In this document: positions 1 through 10,014 of the stretch, one piece after another
Numbering within the stretch: position 1 is the first letter of the stretch
Layout: every line of letters starts with the position of its first letter
Source: Sambucus nigra
Taxonomy: Eukaryota; Streptophyta; Magnoliopsida; Dipsacales; Adoxaceae
Length of the DNA: 64,000 nucleotides
Direction of reading: 5' to 3'
NCBI GenBank assembly: GCA_949130495.1
Contig: OX422220.1
Coordinates: 123,441,810 to 123,505,809 of the forward strand
Translations under genes and position numbers: made by a program
Notes under the pieces: model-generated
Seen by the model: only the letters and a program-made list of their open reading frames with translations
What the model was told of the DNA's origin: nothing
The model's database searches: none

Positions 1-193
1 CTCTTTGGCGGCATCTGAGATAAAGACGAGGAAGAGTTAAAACATAATACAAAACAATCTATTTAGCAGAAGATCGCATACATAAGCTACAAACAACCCT
101 AACATTAAGTTCTACATCAAAGAACGCTACGGTAGAACGTGACAAGTCCTCATAGATCCTAAAGACTCTAGAACCTGATGCTCTGATACCATC
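1..193 (-). mobile_element. 5' internal end of chromovirus A (leader and gag start, truncated by window edge)
   Basis: Read on the minus strand, this follows 5' LTR A and contains the leader of a Ty3/gypsy element. An ATG at 12-14 begins a peptide MPPK, the same kind of start as the MPPRR gag start of element T at 17699. The rest of gag and pol lies outside the window to the left. The primer site directly beside the LTR fixes orientation. Assignment to the Tekay/Del-like chromoviruses rests on LTR size and similarity to T, because no domain is visible here. Confidence 0.7.
180..191 (-). promoter_or_regulatory. Primer binding site of chromovirus A (initiator Met tRNA)
   Basis: The minus strand reads TGGTATCAGAGC two bases after the LTR end (TGTCACA, then GA). 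This matches the 3' end of plant initiator tRNA-Met, the usual primer of chromoviruses. It is a primer site and not a tRNA gene. Confidence 0.85.
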
Positions 194-2929
194 TGTGACA
201 ACCCGTTATCCGAAATAAAGGGTGGCCAGCCCTATACCTCGATAAAATAGGAAATCATTGATAAATATCATTCTCAGCATCACTACAATATGCAAAGTAT
301 AAGGAATAACCACACTATTTTCCAGAAAACGGGTTATCAAAAACTTTGGTTTTGAAATAAGAAGAGAACATTTTCAACAACCCATAATAGGAATAGAGGG
401 TGGAAACCCCCACAAGCGTATATAAGAACCCAAGAGATACACAAGGACCGAATGAAACATTGGTCAATAACAACTATACAACATATAATAAGCTCCAGGT
501 GTTACATAATAAATCTATTATACAATTACAACGGTTTGGGCAACATGCCCGAATAAACTGATCATAACTAGAAAACATAAATGGAGGCGTCTACACAAAA
601 CATCTCGTGAGACCCGCACGATGTCACGGCTCCTCAAAACATATGGAAGGAAAGATCATTTCGGGAGACCGTGTGGAGGAACACCTGAACGGATTATATA
701 TATATATACACACACAACAAGAAGTAAAAACCGGTCAGGGCCGGATATATGTGATCAATAGATAAATGACAGGTATGACAATGATACACTAGTAAGCATG
801 AATGATAATCTAGCATGGTAGCACCCAGTAAGGGACTAAACTGATGATTAGCTATATGAATTGAAACTCACTTATACAAGAACTTAAAGTACTGCTGAGC
901 CTTTCTTTTTTTTTTCTTTTTTTTTCCATCATATTTCAATTTAAATCTTCCTTTTCCATTCCTTATCAGGAATGCAATTATTATCATGTGCTCTTACTGG
1001 CACTAATCTCAATAGCATGCTCTTTGTGGCATAAATTTGCTCTTTATGGCATTCGTTGTTCCATCGAGTCCAACTCGATAATTAGAATAGTCATAAATGT
1101 AAATATAACGATTCTAAGACTGCCTGTCTGGGTTTCCCCACTGTGCGCATCCCTAAATAACCATCATCTTCCAGGGCCTAACATAAGACAACCTGGGATC
1201 CTATCGAAATCGTCGGGAAGCGGCCATATGCCTGCGGGGTAGTCAAGACCACACCCAGAATCTCCTACCCATCGCAGAAAAATAAAACAAGCGCTCATAT
1301 GGCCTAGGACTATATCCACCCTGCATTCATTAGCCAGGGGGATTCACCTCTCGCACGGACTTCCCTTAAGATGGTATTTAGAGAGGTGTGTAACATCCAT
1401 TTTATTTATTTCTATTACATGATTTAGTAATTTATCATTTACCTTATCAATTTCCCATTTTAACAAATGTATAAGCTTAAATCGGGACTATACGTATTAC
1501 GTACCGTCATAACATCCTTTATAAGAAATTCAGACTCCAAAGTAAATTCCAAGCCTCCTTTAGGCTTTAACATAAACCACCAAGTCAAATTCTAACTCAA
1601 GTTAATTTCTAAAGTCTCCAAATTGACCTTAATATGTTCGAGACCCTTATAGAACTACAAGATAAAAGTGATGCCTAAACATCACTTTAAATTCCCCCTT
1701 AAAAGAACCCTAGATGAACCCTTTCGAGTCTAGGATGTCGACCCAACTCAACTAATACTCTAAACCCTATGTTTACTTCATTTAAGAAGGTCCCTAATTA
1801 CTAATCCTAAAGAAAAAGGGTTAAAATTTAAAAGAAAAATTTTGGAAAAGTGCAGGGCTACCGAATCGATTCGCCCCCTTGGCCGAATCGATTCGGCCAG
1901 AAAATTTGAGTTTCTGCAAAGTTGCCGAATCGATTCGGATGGAAACTGAATCGATTCGGTCAGAAGGTTTGGGTTTCTGCATAACTACCGAATCGATTCG
2001 GATAAATTCCGAATCGATTCGGTTCACAAGACCTGAGCACTAGACCTAACCGAATCTATTCGGCCAGGGGGCCGAATCGATTCGGGCCTGCGATTTTGCC
2101 AAGATTTGGCTATGGAGTCTTGGACTCCATTTTCTACCCCAACTCAAATTTCTCCCAAACCAAACTTTTATACCAACACCAAGATAGCATCAATGATACT
2201 ATTGACCATCTTAAACCTCATGAATCATCCCAATCATCTTTGAATGAATCAAAACCCACAAAAACATAAGAAAAACCCTAACTAACTTAATCAAGATCAA
2301 TACATCATTCTCATCACAAATCATCTATCTTAAGTCACAAATAGCAAGTAGAAACTTGCCTTGATTCAGCAAATTGTAGGTCTCTTGGTTGTAGAAGCAA
2401 GAATCTCTCTCAATCTCCAAATCTCCTATCTTTCTCTCTACTCTTCTCTTTCTCTCTTTAGGTTTAGGAAGGGAATTAGGGAAATTGGAAGACTCAGAAA
2501 GCTTAAGTCGTGACCTAAGACAAATATCCCACTAAATTAACTAATAGTGCGATAAAATAATACGCAACTGCATAATTAAGGCACAACCAGTCAAAAATGC
2601 CCAAAACTACAAAATACAATATGGTACATTATTTGACTATTTCGCACGTTCCGGAATCAACTGCAACCTCCAAATTATCATTTGGACAATTTAAAATTCA
2701 ATTTAGGTTCCGGTCTCATAATTAAGCCAAATATCATTTTGAATTCAGATGATATTAATAAGCATGACATAGAAATATTTACCCATAATTATGATATGTA
2801 TGCAAACTCCAAATAAATATCAACTTTTCTACATTGAATTAACATTCAAATCATAACCCAACACTTGTCTCTAATTACTATACTAAGTAATTACTATAAA
2901 ATACGGTCTCATAAGCGAGGGTTATTACA
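194..2929 (-). repeat. 5' LTR of chromovirus A
   Basis: On the minus strand the LTR starts TGTAATAACCCTCGC and ends GGGTTGTCACA, with TG...CA ends and 2736 bp. It aligns with interrupted solo LTR B (26388-32022) over most of its length. Shared landmarks are the GTCAGGGCC/GCCCGAT block, the tgcattcattagccag block, the aaccctagatgaaccc block and the CT-rich leader near 2400-2470. GTAGC at 2930-2934 should be one target duplication; its partner lies outside the window. ORFs inside are incidental. Confidence 0.8.
1861..2085. repeat. Phased palindrome array in LTR A (CCGAATCGATTCGG)
   Basis: Eight copies of the 14-bp palindrome CCGAATCGATTCGG or one-base variants start at 1861, 1883, 1925, 1946, 1988, 2009, 2050 and 2072. 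Spacings are 22, 42, 21, 42, 21, 41 and 22 bp, so the copies sit on a ~21-bp grid with every third slot empty (a ~63-bp unit). Spacer sequence is only loosely conserved (tttgggtttctgca-like). Confidence 0.9.
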
Positions 2930-3007
2930 GTAGCTAGCAGCTTTTATTTTAGTATCGACTGTAGATGCTAAGAGTGATCCACTTGAGATTCTTGTTTTAA
3001 TTTAGTA

Positions 3008-3048
3008 TAGGGCTGGCCGCCCGTTATTATTTTCAGCGGGGTGTCACA
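3008..3048 (+). repeat. Terminal ~40 bp of another chromovirus LTR
   Basis: The plus strand reads gggctggccgcc, then a short AT-rich stretch, then cggggtgtcaca. This matches the 3' terminal segment of the A/B-type LTRs. The rest of that LTR was probably displaced by insertion of A. The stretch 2930-3007 shows nothing else I recognise. Confidence 0.5.
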
Positions 3049-3377
3049 ACGTGTTTGCTTCTGATTGGTCCACGTAGGTGGATAATTTTTTTCATCAACA
3101 ACTACCATCTTTAAGCATTAGTCGTGATATGAAAATATCTTTGTACCATCTAAAATCACTTAGAGTGTGGCATCTTAGATTACTTTGTTAATCATGAATT
3201 CTTGAGGTTATATTACATGGTATTCATAAAAAATATTTTATTATTGTGAAAACTAGTGTGTTTACTCTATCTCGAATTCCTATTCCGATGATTTCATAAA
3301 AATATGGAGGCCATTAGAATTTTGTTGGTCATAAGTTTTAATTTTTTCCTTTGATTCTTCGTAAGATGTTTGCCCCA

Positions 3378-3686
3378 CTAAGATTTTAACATTTCGTTGA
3401 ATCCCATTGTTAAAATCTCAACTATTTCTATTTGGGGAATGTTTTGATTCTTTCGGGAATTATTGGCAACCATTGATATGTGTTGCATTTTGGTTAAAAT
3501 TTCTTGTTCAAATAATCCATCGATGTTCCATTCATAAATTATGTCTGATAAAATGGAGAATTGGTTGTGTACATTTCTTTCTTCATATTGCATATGTGTG
3601 GGTATTTGTCTTGTATACCAATTTTTTATTATGGTGGTTACTATGGAGTTCCTTATTCTATTTAATTCAACATTAGTAAATTGCAT
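3378..3686 (-). pseudogene. Endogenous pararetrovirus, coat-protein-region fragment
   Basis: This is a 102-codon open remnant on the minus strand. It has a regular helical, amphipathic composition and short words (IIYEWNIDG, KMQHISMVANN, EILTMGF) that I associate with the structural region of plant Caulimoviridae-type polyproteins. It lies downstream, on the same strand, of the movement-protein remnants at 4200-6875, which is the expected order in such a polyprotein. Stops interrupt the frame on both sides, between 3378 and 3200 and between 3700 and 4100, so it is dead. The family call is from residue pattern and context; a profile search was not possible. Confidence 0.5.
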
Positions 3687-4101
3687 TTCAATATCTTCGT
3701 CCGTAGTAGATTCTTAGGACAAGTCTATTTAGTAAATATATGTATTATTTTTTTTATAGTTGTAATAGTCTTTGATAACTCTATTTTTATCAACATTAGT
3801 ACTTTTTTCAATTTTATCTAGAGTTTCTCAGACTTTGTTTGCAAATTTATTTCTTTTCGGACCTCTGGAAGTATAATTAAAGGCATTTATGTTTTATATG
3901 GTCTAACTTATTTTCAATGGATTCTAATTTTCTCCTTAATGTATTCGACAACTAGTTAGTGTAATTATTTTATTCAATAAATTTTTTGATTTCATCACTA
4001 GTAGAAGTGACTTTAAAGGGTGTAGAAACTACTTATGTTCCCATATGATTTACTAAAATGGTATCTAGTGGAGTGTGACTTCATGATATTGTAGTTTTGT
4101 C

Positions 4102-4957
4102 TTATTTTGTCCACTTTACTATGGTTAGGACATTTATTTTTTGATAATAGTTATCTAAATAGTCAAAGAATTTTAAGTCTTTTCTTATCTCATTTATTAA
4201 AGTTTTCATCTTTTTTATTATTATTATTTTATCTTCTTCTTTTGGGGAGCACTTTTCTCGATAAGCTCGTCGTCTAGTACGATTTTCATTTGACTCAAAA
4301 TCATCTCCTAAATTAATCATGTCAGTTTTATAATCTTTATTGATTGTTAATAGTTGGTGATTTGCTGAGACTATTTAAAAATCTATTTGAGTGGGAGAAT
4401 GTTGATCTTCATCGTCATTAAAATTTGATCATGTTGTATAACAAGGCTAACTTACTTGGGAAGTTGTATCAATTTCTTTTAACTTAAGATTACATCTAGG
4501 TATTAGATTATCCTGTTTTCTTGTTGAATAACTCGTCTAAAAGTTAATATCATCTTTTATGTGGAGAGGTTTAAATCTAGGTTGATCAAAACTTATTCTA
4601 ACTGATCCATTAAGGTATTCTTGGATTCGTTCAATATTAATAGCCTTATTTTGTTGTTTCGGGGGATGATTTTCATTTTCTAATAACCCATTGTTTGGTA
4701 AATTAATATCTTTCCAATTTATTGACTTAGGGACTTGAATATCAGTATCATTTGTACTGCTTTGTATAAGTAGATTTTTGTCTTTTGGACTTTTTACTAA
4801 AGCATGTGCATTTACATTTGTCCTTAAGCATTCATAATAGATTTTGTAGATTAAATCTAAGGGTTTACTTCCTTATAATATTTTAAATTCACATGCTTTA
4901 ATATTTAGTGTCATGGTTTTTAATATGTGAGTACATTAAAAAATGTAGTTTCATTTT
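4102..4957 (-). pseudogene. Pararetrovirus movement-protein/linker segment, tandem copy 1 (left)
   Basis: Minus-strand remnant beginning at the 'MTLNI' equivalent near 4913, running through YKIYYECLRTN and an IQVPKSINWKDI-like stretch, then a hydrophilic linker and an open segment of 72 codons (4102-4320) rich in Lys and Arg. Several in-frame stops are present. The same text recurs at about 4960-5729 and 5730-6480, about 770 bp apart. The movement-protein assignment follows the 30K-superfamily pattern of caulimovirid polyproteins. Confidence 0.55.
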
Positions 4958-5729
4958 AAAGTTCTTATCACATTCATTAAAGTTTTTCACTTTCTTATTA
5001 TTTTATCCTTTTCTTTTGGGGATTACTTTTCTTGATAATCTCGTCTAGTATGGTTTTATTTTAACTCAAAATCATGTCCTAATTTAATCATGTCAACTTT
5101 ATAATCTTTTTGTATGGTTAATAATTGGTGATTTACTAAGCCTATTTCAAAATTTGTTTGAGTGGAGGAATGTTGATCTTCATCATCATTAAAATTTGAG
5201 GTCACTCTATAACAAGGCACACTTACTTGGGATGATGTATCAATTTCTTTTAACTTAAGATTACGTTTATGTATTAGATCATCATATTTTCATGTTGAAT
5301 AAGTCGTTTGGGATTTACTACCATCTCTAATAGGGAGAGGTTTAAATTGAGGTAAATCAAAACTTATTATCATTGATACATCAAGGTATTCTTGGATTTG
5401 TTTGAGATTAATAGCATTATTTTGTAGCTTTTGGGTGTGATTTTAATTTTCTAATAACCAATCATTTCGTAAATTAATATCTTTCCAATTTAGGGACTTG
5501 GGTATTAGCATCATTTGTACTACTTTGTATTAGTGGAGTTTTGTCTTTTAAACTTTTTACCAAAGCATGTACATTTAGGTTTGTACTTAAACATTTATAA
5601 TAGATTCTTTAGATTAAAGCTAACGGTTTACTTCCTTCTAACATTTCATATCCAGATGTAATAATATTTAATGTCATGATTTTTAATATGCGAGTATGTT
5701 AAAGGAACTTAGTTTTATTTTAATGTTCT
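4958..5729 (-). pseudogene. Pararetrovirus movement-protein/linker segment, tandem copy 2 (middle)
   Basis: This is the most decayed of three direct copies. The landmark cttttggggattac falls at 5013, against 4239 in copy 1 and 5777 in copy 3, giving spacings of 774 and 764 bp. Movement-protein words such as TSGYEMLEGSKPL can still be read near 5690-5650, followed by frameshifts and stops. Confidence 0.55.
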
Positions 5730-6480
5730 TGTCTCATTCATTAAAGATTTCGACTTTTTTCTTATTTTATATTTTTCTTTTGGGGATTACTTTTCTCAAT
5801 AAGCTCGTCATCTAGTATGGTTTCCTTTAAACTCAAAATCGTATCCTAATTTAATCATGTAAATTTTATAATCTTTATTGATTGTTAATAATTGGTGATT
5901 TACTGAGCCTGTTTCAAAATTTGTTTGAGTGGAGGAATGTTGATCTTCGTCATCATTAAAATTTGAGGTCATTATATAACAAGGTTTACTTATTTTGGAG
6001 GTTGTATCAATTTCTTTTAACTTATGATTACATCTAAGTATTATATCATCATCTTTTCTTGTTGAAGAACTCATTAGGGATTTGTTGTCATCTCTAATAT
6101 GGAGAGGATTAAATCGAGGTTAATCAAAACTTATTCTAACTGATTCGCCAAGGTATTCCTGAATTTGTTCAAGATTAATAGCAATGTTTTATAGTTTTTA
6201 AGGCCGACTTTCATTTTCTAATAACCAATCTTTTCGTAAATTAATATCTTTTCAATTTATTGGCCTATGGACTTGGATATTAGCCTCATTTGTACTGTTT
6301 TGTATTAGTAGACTTTTGCCTTTTGTACTTTTTACTAAAGCGTGTACAATTAGGTTTGTTCTTAAACATTTATAATAGATTTTGTATATTAAAGTTAAGG
6401 GTTTTCTTCCTTCTAACGTTTCATATCCAAATGTTCTAATATTTAGTGTCACGTTTTTTAATATATGAGGGTCAGTTAAA
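5730..6480 (-). pseudogene. Pararetrovirus movement-protein/linker segment, tandem copy 3 (right)
   Basis: This is the best preserved copy. An open stretch at 6252-6452 reads from MTLNIRTFGYETLEG through YKIYYKCLRTN to KGKSLLIQ, the core pattern of the caulimovirid movement protein. A second open stretch at 5808-6074 is the hydrophilic linker. It is continuous on its right with the N-terminal part at 6500-7000, so this copy holds the original junction. Stops between the two open stretches show it is not functional. Confidence 0.6.
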
Positions 6481-6499
6481 CTTAATATAAACTATGGAA

Positions 6500-7002
6500 A
6501 ATAATTAAAATGTATTGGTTTATTAACAAGGCTTAATTCCATCATTCCTATAGTACTAGTGTTGCAATGAGTATGTCTAGCATCGCTAAGACATATGAGG
6601 AGAGGGGAATTTATTCCTTCACTGGTTAATGGTTACTGCTACTTGTATTAATCATATGTGTAGGAAATTGAATCCCTTATTTTTTTTTTTTTATAATAGC
6701 TTCACTAGTTAATAGTTTAATCCTATCATGTTCTTTATTTAAATCACAAACATGCTCAACAGTTTTAACATTATAATTAGTACTAAATGATGACTTCAGA
6801 AAACTAGTTTCATAAATTTCTTTTGTTAGAACTTTGAAAATATTACAATCATTTCTTGAAAATATTACAATCATTTCAATCTAAATTTACTTCTTCATAA
6901 ACATGTTCTTCTTCATTTATTATGCCTGTGTGGGGGGGAGGAGGAGGTAAAGATGACCTAGAGCTAGAACTAGCCAAATAATTTTATCTAAATGATCTAT
7001 TC
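6500..7002 (-). pseudogene. Pararetrovirus polyprotein N-terminus and start of movement protein
   Basis: On the minus strand an ATG near 7002 opens a Ser/Pro-rich leader peptide (SSSRSSLPPPPP). An open stretch at 6677-6874 (65 codons, NYNVKTVEHVCDLN) follows, then a decayed region leading into the movement-protein core at 6452. The order N-terminal leader, movement protein, linker, coat region from right to left is that of a Caulimoviridae polyprotein. A truncated second copy lies at 20895-21250. Confidence 0.55.
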
Positions 7003-8285
7003 ATTTTAAAATCTTTTAAAGGAACCTAGTTTCTTCTTATAATTATCATGGGTTTTTAAACAAAACCAATTTTTTCCAAAAACTTATCCAACTTTTAATT
7101 ATGCACCAACCCAAGTTGTGAAAAACCCAATTCTTACTTTATATCAATTTTATCTTGATTAATCCTAAACATGCATCTAGTTATTAAAGAAAGTAAAGTA
7201 AAGAATACTCACAACACTGGATGTACGAGGAAAAAACCCAAAATGGGCAAACAACCTCGGACGGCCCAAGCCAGACAATCACTATGAACAATGGTTTTAC
7301 AAAGACAGATTATCCTTACTCAATGACTCGATCCCCATGGGTCTTAACGCTCCTTCTGATCTTCTACCGTTCTTCAATAGTGCCCACATAGAAATTTTGT
7401 CTTCCACGATACCTGTCCACAACACTCGACTCCAGGAATGTCTCGGTGTCCACCGATTGGCTTTGATTCGTCTATGATGTCGAACAAGAAGTCCTTCTCT
7501 TTTATTCACCGCAAAACCCTGATGTTCAATGATATAACAAACAAACTTCTTGGTGTAGCAAGATAACGTAATCATATAAGAATGATAACTCGGATCTATG
7601 CAAACTCTAAGGATGTGTTTAATCTTTTAAAACTAAGAAAACATGTGCCAAACTCGTACTGGATGGTATACTCTTTTTCCAGAATGCACACTTGTGAAAC
7701 TCTGATAGAAACACACTTTAAATAAGATTTAAATGCCTCCTTGAAAACCTTGTTGTTCGAACGACAATGCCACGTCGTTCACACGACATAAGGATCTCGT
7801 TCGAACGAGAGCTTATGTCGTTTGAACGACAGTATGAAGTTTGACTTTTTTTACTTTCTGATTAAAACGTCTCTTTTAAAAGAGATCCAAATTAGTCAAA
7901 CTTTATTTCGAGTATATCAGAATAAAACAAAGTGTAAGCACTGAAAACACTTTTAAAAACATTTTTAAATATTTTTCTTTATAAAAATGCATCCTTATCT
8001 TTTATAAAACAATTTCGAGCACCATTAATTATACGCATTCATACCTGAGTGATCTCGGAATGCAATTAACTTTGAAGACGATTAAACTTGCACCAATTTA
8101 AACTTCAACATGATTAATTCTTTGAATATTTGTCGCTACGTCTTCAATTTTCTTCAATACATCAAAGACCAAGTGGGATCGTGACAAATAAAAATCTCCC
8201 TATGACATATTACAAACACAGTTTTGTTCACGGAATTAAGTCAAAACAATATAGGGACTCAATTGGAAATTTATGTCCGAAGAAA
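7003..8285 (-). repeat. Non-coding repeat upstream of the pararetrovirus remnant (copy 1)
   Basis: This ~1.3 kb block recurs, with the adjoining polyprotein start, at about 21255-22568. The two copies differ by scattered substitutions and a ~46-bp indel near 7050/21297. No coding frame is convincing; the 92-codon ORF at 7297-7575 is not preserved at its start in copy 2. It could be the viral intergenic/leader region or a host repeat captured next to it. It carries a phased palindrome array at 7753-7829. Confidence 0.6.
7753..7829. repeat. Phased palindrome array (TCGTTCGAACGA type) beside pararetrovirus
   Basis: Four 12-bp palindromes or near-palindromes (ttGTTCGAACga, TCGTTCacACGA, TCGTTCGAACGA, TCGTTtGAACGA) are centred at 7758.5, 7780.5, 7802.5 and 7823.5. 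Spacings are 22, 22 and 21 bp. The spacer bases are unrelated to one another. Confidence 0.85.
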
Positions 8286-8541
8286 TGTCCACCTTTGACT
8301 ATTCCGGGATAAAATTGAACCAGTGAAATGCCTAAGCTGGGTTGTCAAGCCGTATGGTGCCTAAATCTCATCCCATAAACCCAAAATCAAAAATTTCAGG
8401 ACACAGACTAGAATATGTAGCACCGGCAGGCATGAACTGTCTGAATGTGATGTAGACTTGAAATCTGGAATCGCTGAAGCATACCTACACACATGAAACA
8501 GACAAACAAATACCAAGTGAAGTATGGAGGAACAAATGAAA

Positions 8542-8544
<3 letters not shown>

Positions 8545-8618
<74 letters not shown>
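8545..8618. repeat. (AT)n microsatellite
   Basis: About 37 uninterrupted AT units. Spurious YIYIYI ORFs arise from it. Confidence 0.97.
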
Positions 8619-8620
<2 letters not shown>

Positions 8621-9139
8621 AAATGATACCAAACAATAATAGATACCAATATGAATAATCTCTCAAAAATGATTTGCTAAACAATTTGAGCAGCAAAATA
8701 ATACCAATGTGTAATACCAATTGAGATACCAATTTGTAAACATATGTAAACCAAAATATGCTCAAATCTCCCCCTACATCACATACATGTCTCCCTTTTT
8801 TTGTCTTAAATAGACAATCCGGTGAAAATATAAACCAATGAAAGTATCTAGCATAAGAATATACCAATATGAATCAATGTGAAATCGCTAGATAATCATG
8901 AAACAACCATCTAAATATGATCAATATATGACGAATCAGTATCTAGTAAACCAAGGAATCACACAAAAAATATAGAAATCTAATCAGGTGTGATACACGG
9001 ACTATATGGAAAAAAACAATTTATAACCAATAAATCGTGCATATAAACCAGTCAGTCCAGAATGATTCTAGAAGAACCAAAAAATATATCAATTTTAACC
9101 AGAGGACTCCAAACCAATCAGAAGTCAAATTTTAGCCAA

Positions 9140-9239
9140 TCGTTCTAACGAGCCTGGGACGTCGCTCAAACGACTTGAGTACGTCGCTCGAACGAAGTAC
9201 AACTGTCATTCGTGTGACATGGATATGTCGTTTGAACGA
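9140..9239. repeat. Phased palindrome array, five units at exactly 22 bp
   Basis: Five 12-mers of TCGTTCGAACGA type (TCGTTCTAACGA, TCGCTCAAACGA, TCGCTCGAACGA, TCATTCGTGTGA, TCGTTTGAACGA) are centred at 9145.5, 9167.5, 9189.5, 9211.5 and 9233.5. All spacings are 22 bp. The 10-bp spacers differ. Confidence 0.85.
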
Positions 9240-10009
9240 CTTCTTGCGACCTGCCAAAATTTCCCAAATTCCAAGAAATATTATATAATATTCCCAGCAA
9301 AAAAATTTCCACAAAAAGATTCCAGGAAGGGCCTGACAGCAGAAAAACAGTGTTAAAACAATATGCTTTTAACATAAAATGCAAAAACTCATAAAAACTA
9401 AAAATGCGAGTTACATGCAAACATAGTACTGATGTTCTTAAACGTGGATATGGAATGTATAGGTGTGAAACTAAAAAAATATGAGTCACACTTACAACAC
9501 ATCGAAACGATCAATAAGATCTAATTGATAGTGATAAATCATCAAAATTTAGCATAGCCATGTGACAATGAAAGTGTGAGCTTAATGAACTAAATATACT
9601 ACGTGCACAAAATTCCAGAATTTTGACGATTCTATAAACAATAGCGTCAAATTGTAATGTTTCAACATTAGGATTAGTTGTGCAAACTCGTTTAAAATTT
9701 TAATCCATCCAAACTCCCTCAATAATATCATATTTTTTTTGGAATGAACTAAACTAATTTAGCCATTTTCTTAACATATTGCATTTTCTTTTGGACTCTT
9801 TTAAATGGTGGCTTTCACAACTAGTTAATTTTGAACTCTCGCAGCCCTTTCCCATGAATCACTTATCATTTATACCAATTCAAATCCTCAGGGTAAATGG
9901 TTCTTACATGCACACTTCTCCTGAAGTCTACTTACGCATAGAAGACAAGATTGAGATAAGAACGGCTCACCAAATTCAAATATGCAAGAGAAGTCAAACA
10001 TCCATATAA

Positions 10010-10014
10010 ACTTG
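10010..10014. other. Target site duplication of element T, left copy (ACTTG)
   Basis: ACTTG immediately precedes TGTGACACC. The identical ACTTG follows the other LTR at 20872-20876. A 5-bp duplication is normal for LTR retrotransposons. Confidence 0.95.

Larger units (their letters stand above)
8286..10009. other. Gene-free stretch of unclassified repeat DNA
   Basis: No ORF with a recognisable domain. The 168-codon minus ORF at 8361-8867 is produced by the AT microsatellite. The stretch contains the microsatellite, a palindrome array at 9140-9239 and otherwise AT-rich unique-looking sequence. It may be a decayed LTR, since the array type is otherwise mainly found in LTRs here, but no TG...CA ends or duplication were found. 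Confidence 0.5.

Noticed and set aside
8361..8867. 168-codon minus-strand ORF
   Set aside because: Its middle is the YIYIYI product of an (AT)n microsatellite; there is no domain on either side.
9140..9239. CRISPR-like array (short palindromic repeats with variable spacers)
   Set aside because: Superficially CRISPR-like, but units are only 12 bp with 9-10 bp spacers in plant nuclear DNA, with no cas genes. Reported instead as phased palindromes.
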